Part shown: positions 57,380 to 64,000 of the stretch, in pieces
How positions within the stretch are numbered: position 1 is the first letter of the stretch
Layout of the letters: each line of letters opens with the position of its first letter
NCBI RefSeq assembly: GCF_038896935.1
Contig: NZ_JBANDC010000006.1
Location: 124,001 to 188,000 of the forward strand
Length of the DNA: 64,000 bases
DNA from: Collimonas rhizosphaerae
Lineage (GTDB): Bacteria; Pseudomonadota; Gammaproteobacteria; Burkholderiales; Burkholderiaceae_D
Direction: 5' to 3'
Notes under the pieces: generated by a model
What the model saw: only the letters and a program-made list of their open reading frames with translations
Told to the model about the DNA's origin: nothing
Databases searched by the model: none
Program-made: the position numbers and the translations under genes

Positions 57380-58531
57380 ATGTTATATAAATGGGCCAGG
57401 CTGGCTTTGGCGATGTGTATCCTGTTCAACGGATTGTGCCCGCCTGCGCTGGCAAACACAACCACTGCGGGCGCCGCTGACCCCGATGGCGGCGCCGACA
57501 CCATTCCGCTGGCCAGCATCGCCTTGCTGCTGCCCCTGCGCTCAGGTCCTCTGGGCGCGGCGGCCGACGCCGTGCGCGGCGGCTTCCTGAACGCCTATGA
57601 ACGCGACAAGAATGGCCTGGCCGTGACCGTGATCGAAGCGGCCGACACGCCTGGCGACATGCTGGCAGCCTACCTGACCGCCAGCAAGAAATACGATATC
57701 GTGGTCGGCCCCTTGTCGCGCACCGGCCTCACCGCCATCATCCAGAACGGCAAGATAGAAAAACCGACCATCGCCCTGACCCAGCCGGATTTTTCCGGCG
57801 GCAAGGAAATCGCCCTGCCGGCGCAGCTGCTGCCGGTCGGCTTGTCGATCGAAGCTGAAGCGCGGCAGGTGGCGAGCTGGGTCGGCGCCGACTATGCGCC
57901 CGGCACGGTGTTCGTGCTGAGCACCAGCACCACCTGGCAAAAACGCGTCGCCAATGCCTTCATACAGCAGATCCAGGGCAGCGGACTGCATGCCGACCTG
58001 ATGACCTTGAACCTTGAAGACGGCACGTTCAACGCCGGCGCGCTGGCGCAGCTGCAGCAACGGATCGAAAGCGAAAAACCGCGCCTGCTGTTCGCCGCCC
58101 TCAACGCCGACCAGGCCCGGCAGATTCGCAGCGCAGTCGGCCAGGAAACGCCGATCTTCGGCATTTCCCAGCTCAATCCGCTGACCCTCAACGACAACAA
58201 TCCAGAACACCAGATCCCTGAACTGAACGGCGTACGGCTGCTCGACATTCCCTGGCAAGTGGAAGCCGACCATCCTGCCGTGATGGTGTATCCGCACCAG
58301 CCGGTGGCCGCCGACCAGCGCCGCAATGCCGACCTGGAACGGCTATATGCATTGGGCATCGACGCCTTCCGCATCGCGCATGAAATCGCCGCGCGCAATA
58401 CGGTATTCCAGATCGACGGCGTGACCGGCCAGCTGAACATCAGCTTCGGCGTCGGCATGCCCAGCTTTGAGCGCATAGAACCGGCCGCGGCCTATCAGAA
58501 CGGCGTCGTCACGCCGCTGGGTGCGCCCTGA
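57380..58531 (+). CDS. LpoA/YraM-like penicillin-binding-protein activator (short form)
   Basis: 383 aa behind GGGGAG. N-terminal signal peptide MLYKWARLALAMCILFNGLCPPALA, with cleavage after ALA more likely than lipidation, since no lipobox is formed. The mature protein corresponds only to the C-terminal periplasmic-binding-like domain of LpoA (IALLLPLRSGPLGAAADAVRGGFLNAY, DIVVGPLSRTGLTAII, LFAALNADQARQIRSAVG); the N-terminal TPR-like domain of E. coli LpoA is missing. LpoA stimulates PBP1A. First gene of lpoA-yraN-diaA-dolP. Confidence 0.88.
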   Translation: MLYKWARLALAMCILFNGLCPPALANTTTAGAADPDGGADTIPLASIALLLPLRSGPLGAAADAVRGGFLNAYERDKNGLAVTVIEAADTPGDMLAAYLTASKKYDIVVGPLSRTGLTAIIQNGKIEKPTIALTQPDFSGGKEIALPAQLLPVGLSIEAEARQVASWVGADYAPGTVFVLSTSTTWQKRVANAFIQQIQGSGLHADLMTLNLEDGTFNAGALAQLQQRIESEKPRLLFAALNADQARQIRSAVGQETPIFGISQLNPLTLNDNNPEHQIPELNGVRLLDIPWQVEADHPAVMVYPHQPVAADQRRNADLERLYALGIDAFRIAHEIAARNTVFQIDGVTGQLNISFGVGMPSFERIEPAAAYQNGVVTPLGAP

Positions 58532-58547
58532 TCCGGCCCCGCGCCTG

Positions 58548-58916
58548 ATGCAACCGTTGAAAGCGCCGACGCCGCGCCAGGCCAGCGGCCGGATGGCGGA
58601 AGACCGCGCGCTGGCCTACCTGCAGCAACGCGGATTGAAACTGGTCGAAAGGAATTTTCGCTGCAAGGGCGGTGAAATCGACCTGGTCCTGGCCGAGCCG
58701 GTTTCCGGCCTGCTGGTTTTTGTCGAAGTCAGGCAGCGCAACAGCCGGCGCTACGGCGGCGCCGCAGCCAGCGTCACGCGCAGCAAACAAGCCAAGCTGA
58801 TCATCGCCGCCGAAGTGTTCCTGCAGCGCTACGCCCAGCCGCCGGCCTGCCGCTTCGATGTGGTCGCCATCGACGACGACGCGATCGAATGGATCAGGCA
58901 GGCGTTCGAAACATGA
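58548..58916 (+). CDS. YraN/UPF0102 endonuclease-like protein
   Basis: 122 aa from ATG 58548, or 131 aa from GTG 58521, which overlaps the lpoA stop; neither has a clear ribosome site. The family has an archaeal-Holliday-junction-resolvase-like fold. Motifs are GRMAEDRALAYLQQRGLKLVERNFRCKGGEIDLVLAE (E-x-D) and LLVFVEVRQRNSRRYGGAAASV, where EVR replaces the usual EVK. Function unknown in detail, possibly DNA cleavage or repair. Second gene of the operon. Confidence 0.88.
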   Translation: MQPLKAPTPRQASGRMAEDRALAYLQQRGLKLVERNFRCKGGEIDLVLAEPVSGLLVFVEVRQRNSRRYGGAAASVTRSKQAKLIIAAEVFLQRYAQPPACRFDVVAIDDDAIEWIRQAFET

Positions 58917-59052
58917 TTAAGCTGCCGGCTTGACCGCTATAATCAGGCCACGATAACCATGGCAAGCATATCAGGCAGGAAACTAAGCAGAAAACTGTCC
59001 TGCCGGCGACGCGGACCACAAACCCCAGCATTCCACACAGAATACCGACATC

Positions 59053-59649
59053 ATGATAAATCAACGCATCCTGGCGCACTTCAACGAAAGCGCCGAACTG
59101 AAAACCCGTGCAGCGGAAGTCCTGGCGGGCCCGATTGCCAGCGCGGTTGAACTTATGTTCTCTGCGCTGTCCAATGGCAACAAGATTCTTGCCTGCGGCA
59201 ACGGCGGCTCTGCTGCCGACTGCCAGCATTTTGCGGCGGAACTGGTGGGACGCTTTGAACGGGAGCGGCTGCCGTTGCCGGCGCTGGCGCTGACTACCGA
59301 TACTTCGATCATCACGGCGGTCGGCAACGATTACAGCTATAACGAAATCTTTTCCAAGCAGGTGCAAGCGTTTGGACAAGCCGGCGACGTACTGTTGGCG
59401 TTCTCGACATCGGGCAATTCCGCCAACGTGCTGGCTGCCATCGATGTCGCGCTGGAACGCGACATGCGCGTCGTCGCCATGACCGGCAAAGGCGGCGGCG
59501 CCATCGGCAAGAAACTGACTGAAGCAGATGTCCACATCTGTGTGCCGCACGACCGCACCGCGCGCATCCAGGAAGTCCATCTGTTAACGATTCACTGCTT
59601 ATGCGACGGCATCGATGTCGCTTTATTTGGAGGAGATGCGAATGATTGA
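59053..59649 (+). CDS. diaA: DnaA initiator-associating protein DiaA (SIS domain)
   Basis: 198-aa SIS (sugar isomerase) protein of the GmhA/DiaA group. In E. coli DiaA binds DnaA and promotes initiation. Motifs are ILACGNGGSAADCQHFAAELVGRFERERLPLPALALTTDTS and LLAFSTSGNSANVLAAI. The position between yraN and dolP favours DiaA over phosphoheptose isomerase. A TATAAT (58938-58943) about 110 nt upstream may give an extra promoter. Confidence 0.92.
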   Translation: MINQRILAHFNESAELKTRAAEVLAGPIASAVELMFSALSNGNKILACGNGGSAADCQHFAAELVGRFERERLPLPALALTTDTSIITAVGNDYSYNEIFSKQVQAFGQAGDVLLAFSTSGNSANVLAAIDVALERDMRVVAMTGKGGGAIGKKLTEADVHICVPHDRTARIQEVHLLTIHCLCDGIDVALFGGDAND

Positions 59650-60307
59650 TCGGCAAAACCCGGGTTGGAGCAACTGGCAGCGTCCGTTGGCTGCGGTAGC
59701 ATTGTGCGGCACAGTGGTGATGGCTTTGCAAGGTTGCGTGGCGCTGGCGCTGGGCGGCGCTGTCGCCGGCGGCTTCGCCGCGACGGATCGCCGCACCCTG
59801 GGCGCGCAGACCGAAGACAAGGCCATCATGGTCAAGGCTGAAACGCGGATTCCCGGCGTGGTCGGCCAGGACGGCCACGTCAACGCCACCAGCTACAACC
59901 GCAAGGTGCTGCTGACCGGCGAAGTGCGCGACGATGCCGCCAAGGCAGCGGCTGAGCGCGAGGCCCAAGCCATCGAAAACGTGCATGCGGTAGCCAATGA
60001 ACTGGCGATCGGCGCACCGTCGACTTTCTCCGCGCGCTCCAACGATACCTTCATCACCAGCAAGGTGATCGCCTCCCTGGTCGACGCCAAGGATGTATTC
60101 GGCAACTCGATCAAGGTGGTGACCGAACGCGGCAATGTCTACCTGATGGGCCGTGTCACTGAACGCGAAGGCAAGCGCGCCGCCGAAATCGCGGCAGGCG
60201 TCAGCGGCGTGCAAAAAGTGGTCAAGGTGTTTGATTACATCACCGAGGACGAATTGACGCAGATGTCGTCGGCGCCAAGGGAAAGCAGCAAGGAAAACGC
60301 CAAGTAA
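59642..60307 (+). CDS. dolP: BON-domain outer-membrane lipoprotein DolP (YraP)
   Basis: 221 aa from ATG 59642 behind GGAGGAG; it overlaps the diaA 3' end by 8 nt. Lipobox LQGC with Cys32 after a hydrophobic stretch, so an outer-membrane lipoprotein. Two BON domains follow (about 70-125 and 135-205), with NRKVLLTGEVRDDAAKAAAEREA and KVVTERGNVYLMGRVTEREGKRAAEIA. DolP maintains outer-membrane integrity. Last gene of the lpoA-yraN-diaA-dolP operon, ended by a strong terminator. Confidence 0.93.
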   Translation: MIDRQNPGWSNWQRPLAAVALCGTVVMALQGCVALALGGAVAGGFAATDRRTLGAQTEDKAIMVKAETRIPGVVGQDGHVNATSYNRKVLLTGEVRDDAAKAAAEREAQAIENVHAVANELAIGAPSTFSARSNDTFITSKVIASLVDAKDVFGNSIKVVTERGNVYLMGRVTEREGKRAAEIAAGVSGVQKVVKVFDYITEDELTQMSSAPRESSKENAK

Positions 60308-60371
60308 TCGGCCTGCCTTTAGGGGCTGGATGGAATCCGGCTTGCTTTTCCGCTTCTTGTCATATAACGTT

Positions 60372-60404
60372 GCCGCTGGACAAATTGTCCGGCGGCTTTT
60401 TTTT
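60372..60404 (+). terminator. Intrinsic terminator directly before lemA
   Basis: Stem GCCGCTGGACAA (60372-60383) pairs with TTGTCCGGCGGC (60385-60396; one G-T pair), followed by eight T (60397-60404). It ends the dolP operon, but stands only 10 nt before the lemA ATG at 60415. Confidence 0.9.
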
Positions 60405-60414
60405 GGGGAAAACC

Positions 60415-61005
60415 ATGATCGGCTTCATCATTTTTCTGGCAATCGTGCTCGCCATCGTGTTTTGGGCGGTCGGTATCTACAACCGCCTGGTGAGCTTCCG
60501 CAACCGGTTCAAGAACTCGTTCGCCCAGATCGACGTGCAGCTCAAGCGCCGTTACGACCTGATCCCCAACCTGGTGGAAACCGCCAAGGGCTACATGAAG
60601 CATGAACGCGAGACGCTGGAAGCGGTGATCGCGGCGCGCAACCAGGCCGTCAGCGCCAATGCCAAGGTCGGCGGCAACGCCACCGACGCAGCGGCGGTAC
60701 AGCAGATGGCGGCCAGCGAAGGCGCGCTCAGCGCCAGCCTGGGCAAGCTGTTTGCGTTGTCGGAAGCCTATCCGGACCTGAAAGCCAACCAGAACATGAT
60801 GCAGCTGACGGAAGAGCTGACCGGCACTGAAAACAAGATCGGCTTTTCGCGCCAGGCATATAACGATAGCGTGATGGAATACAACACCGCGATCGAACAA
60901 TTCCCCGGCTCGATCTTCGCCAACATGTTTGCTTTCAAGCCGGCCGAATTGCTGCAGGCAACCGAAGCGCCTGAAGAACGCAAGGCGGTCAAGGTGACGT
61001 TCTAA
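60415..61005 (+). CDS. LemA-family membrane protein
   Basis: 196 aa from ATG 60415 behind GGGGA. One N-terminal membrane helix (MIGFIIFLAIVLAIVFWAVGIYNRLVSFRNRFKNSFAQIDVQLKRRYDLIPNLVETAKGY) leads to an all-helical periplasmic or cytoplasmic domain. The DVQLKRRYDLIPNLV segment is the LemA signature. LemA is commonly co-encoded with an HtpX-like protease, as here (33 nt downstream). Its biochemical function is unknown. Confidence 0.93.
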   Translation: MIGFIIFLAIVLAIVFWAVGIYNRLVSFRNRFKNSFAQIDVQLKRRYDLIPNLVETAKGYMKHERETLEAVIAARNQAVSANAKVGGNATDAAAVQQMAASEGALSASLGKLFALSEAYPDLKANQNMMQLTEELTGTENKIGFSRQAYNDSVMEYNTAIEQFPGSIFANMFAFKPAELLQATEAPEERKAVKVTF

Positions 61006-61038
61006 GCCCGGCGCGCAAGCGTAGCTGAAGCAGCGCGC

Positions 61039-63012
<1,974 letters not shown>

Positions 63013-63096
63013 CCGTTAATTTCGGGGCTTTCGGCAGAGCCGCTCCCAGATAGTTATAATGGGTCTTTCCGGGTTTCGCCCGTACTGGATTCTGTC

Positions 63097-63627
63097 ATGC
63101 AAGCTCAAGTTGAAAACACCGCCGGCAAACGGCTCTGGATCAAGGTTGCAGGCGCCGCCGCGGTGGTAGCGCTGGCGCTGGCCGGCTACCTGTCGATGGC
63201 CAACACCCATGCGGCGCCCGATGTCACGTTCACCAATATCAAGGGCGAACAGGTATCGCTGAAGAGCTTGCGCGGCAAAGTGGTGATGGTGAATTTCTGG
63301 GCCACCAGCTGCACCACCTGTGTCGCCGAAATGCCGCAAATGGTGCAGACCTACAATATGTACAAGGACAAGGGCCTCGACTACGTGGCCGTGGCGATGA
63401 GCTACGATCCGCCCAACTACGTCATGAATTTCGTGCAAACCCGCAGCCTGCCGTTCCAGGTCGCCCTGGATACGCAAAGCAAGCTGGCCGATTCCTTTGG
63501 CGACGTCAAGCTGACGCCGACCACTTTCGTCATCGACAAGCAAGGCAACATCATCAAGCGCTACGTGGGCGCGCCCAAGTTTGAAGAGTTGCATGCCTTG
63601 CTCGACAAGGCACTCGCGGCAGCATAA
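63097..63627 (+). CDS. TlpA-family thioredoxin-like protein
   Basis: 176 aa. One N-terminal membrane anchor (about 13-33), then a thioredoxin-fold domain in the periplasm. Redox motif WATSCTTC with Cys72 and Cys75, a CxxC form typical of TlpA/ResA proteins. It continues with LPFQVALDTQSKLADSFGDVKLTPTTFVIDKQGNI, where the cis-Pro follows LTP. Likely a disulfide reductase for cytochrome or other periplasmic proteins. It is 84 nt after the protease gene. Confidence 0.9.
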   Translation: MQAQVENTAGKRLWIKVAGAAAVVALALAGYLSMANTHAAPDVTFTNIKGEQVSLKSLRGKVVMVNFWATSCTTCVAEMPQMVQTYNMYKDKGLDYVAVAMSYDPPNYVMNFVQTRSLPFQVALDTQSKLADSFGDVKLTPTTFVIDKQGNIIKRYVGAPKFEELHALLDKALAAA

Positions 63628-63653
63628 AAAAAGGCGCTTCAAGCGCCTTTTTT
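63626..63653 (+). terminator. Intrinsic terminator after tlpA
   Basis: GGCGCTT (63633-63639), loop C, AAGCGCC (63641-63647), followed by six T and preceded by seven A: a bidirectional terminator shared with the convergent regulator gene. Confidence 0.92.
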
Positions 63654-63675
63654 CATATCCGCCTTTTTGCCAGGC

Positions 63676-64000
63676 TTATCTCGACGTCGCCGCGCGCGAA
63701 GCCGTGTCATACAGGCCCGAGGCGGTGCGCAGCAACTTGGCGGCGTCGCCCAGCGCCTGGTTCGACAAACCGGTGTCCGACAGCACGGTGACCAGGCACT
63801 CCTCGCGCATTTCACGGTATTTGAGGCACAGCGCGTAACCGCTTGCCGTGGCGGAAAAATACGCTTCCTTGCCGACTTTCCCGCTTTCTATGTAACCGGC
63901 TTTCACCAGTTTCTTCAGCGCGTAGCTGGCGATGTGCGTGTCCTCGATATTCAGCACAAAGCAGATGTCGGCCAGGCTCTTTTTGCGTTCGCGATGGCAA
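63676..64000 (-). CDS. MarR-like winged-helix regulator (5' part beyond window)
   Basis: The frame is open to the window edge, so the N-terminus is missing; about 107 residues are seen. It reads HRERKKSLADICFVL, NIEDTHIASYALKKLVKAGYI (recognition region) and GKVGKEAYFSATASGYALCLKYREMREECLV (wing and following helix). This is the predicted MarR-type winged-helix family of proteobacteria. A GTG at 63957 could be a start, but it would cut the helix-turn-helix, so the gene very likely begins outside. Confidence 0.82.
   Translation of the reverse strand, partial: CHRERKKSLADICFVLNIEDTHIASYALKKLVKAGYIESGKVGKEAYFSATASGYALCLKYREMREECLVTVLSDTGLSNQALGDAAKLLRTASGLYDTASRAATSR

Overview
The window is GC-rich chromosomal DNA of a betaproteobacterium. 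The gene families point to Burkholderiales, most probably Oxalobacteraceae (Collimonas/Herbaspirillum-like); the genus is inferred from protein resemblance only. Supporting signs are the small lineage-typical families DUF3460 and DUF3567, the PF08886-type glutamate-cysteine ligase next to gshB, a PtsM-HPr-EI regulatory PTS, and metX-metW. Gene density is high. I see no tRNA, rRNA, CRISPR array, prophage or insertion sequence; the only mobile traces are two REP-like palindromes and a small toxin-antitoxin pair.

Layout. 0-6.8 kb: cell-shape genes mreB-mreC-mreD (minus), divergent from the tRNA-amidating operon gatC-gatA-(secreted six-Cys protein)-gatB. 6.8-14.7 kb: mixed single genes (DUF4124, pyrE, xth, a class II glutamine amidotransferase, an orphan BMP-type binding protein, LysR, DUF3096, ferredoxin, tautomerase plus cysteine hydrolase, Phd/ParE toxin-antitoxin). 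14.7-17.5 kb: arginine/ornithine catabolism, with an Lrp/AsnC regulator divergent from rocD and an arginine-dihydrolase-like enzyme. 17.6-21.4 kb: metH. 21.4-29.7 kb: purine catabolism, with an NCS2 purine permease divergent from xdhA-xdhB-xdhC-guaD. 29.7-34.5 kb: the prkA-yeaH-spoVR stress module. 34.6-38 kb: ampG, then metX-metW preceded by its own promoter, a SAM-II-type riboswitch and an intrinsic terminator. 38-43.2 kb: ptsM-ptsH-ptsI and gshA-gshB. 43.4-47.2 kb: an acetyltransferase, then torF-glnK-amt with a sigma-54 promoter and paired NtrC-like sites. 47.2-51.8 kb: MocR regulator, GNAT, ubiK, comM, TetR. 51.8-54.3 kb: small poorly known genes and a TrmB paralogue. 54.3-64 kb: kup, then rsmI divergent from lpoA-like/yraN/diaA/dolP, then lemA-htpX-tlpA and a partial MarR-type regulator.

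Connections. Nitrogen is a recurring theme: ammonium transport and PII signalling under NtrC/sigma-54, arginine to ornithine to glutamate semialdehyde, and guanine to xanthine to urate. Methionine/SAM is the second: MetH, MetX and MetW, with MetXW apparently switched off by SAM at the RNA level. The most rewarding regulatory findings are the SAM-II element upstream of metX (37860-37962), the dihydrolase-type residue pattern in the protein beside rocD, the sigma-54/NtrC architecture upstream of torF, and REP-like elements placed inside the gsh operon and between torF and glnK.
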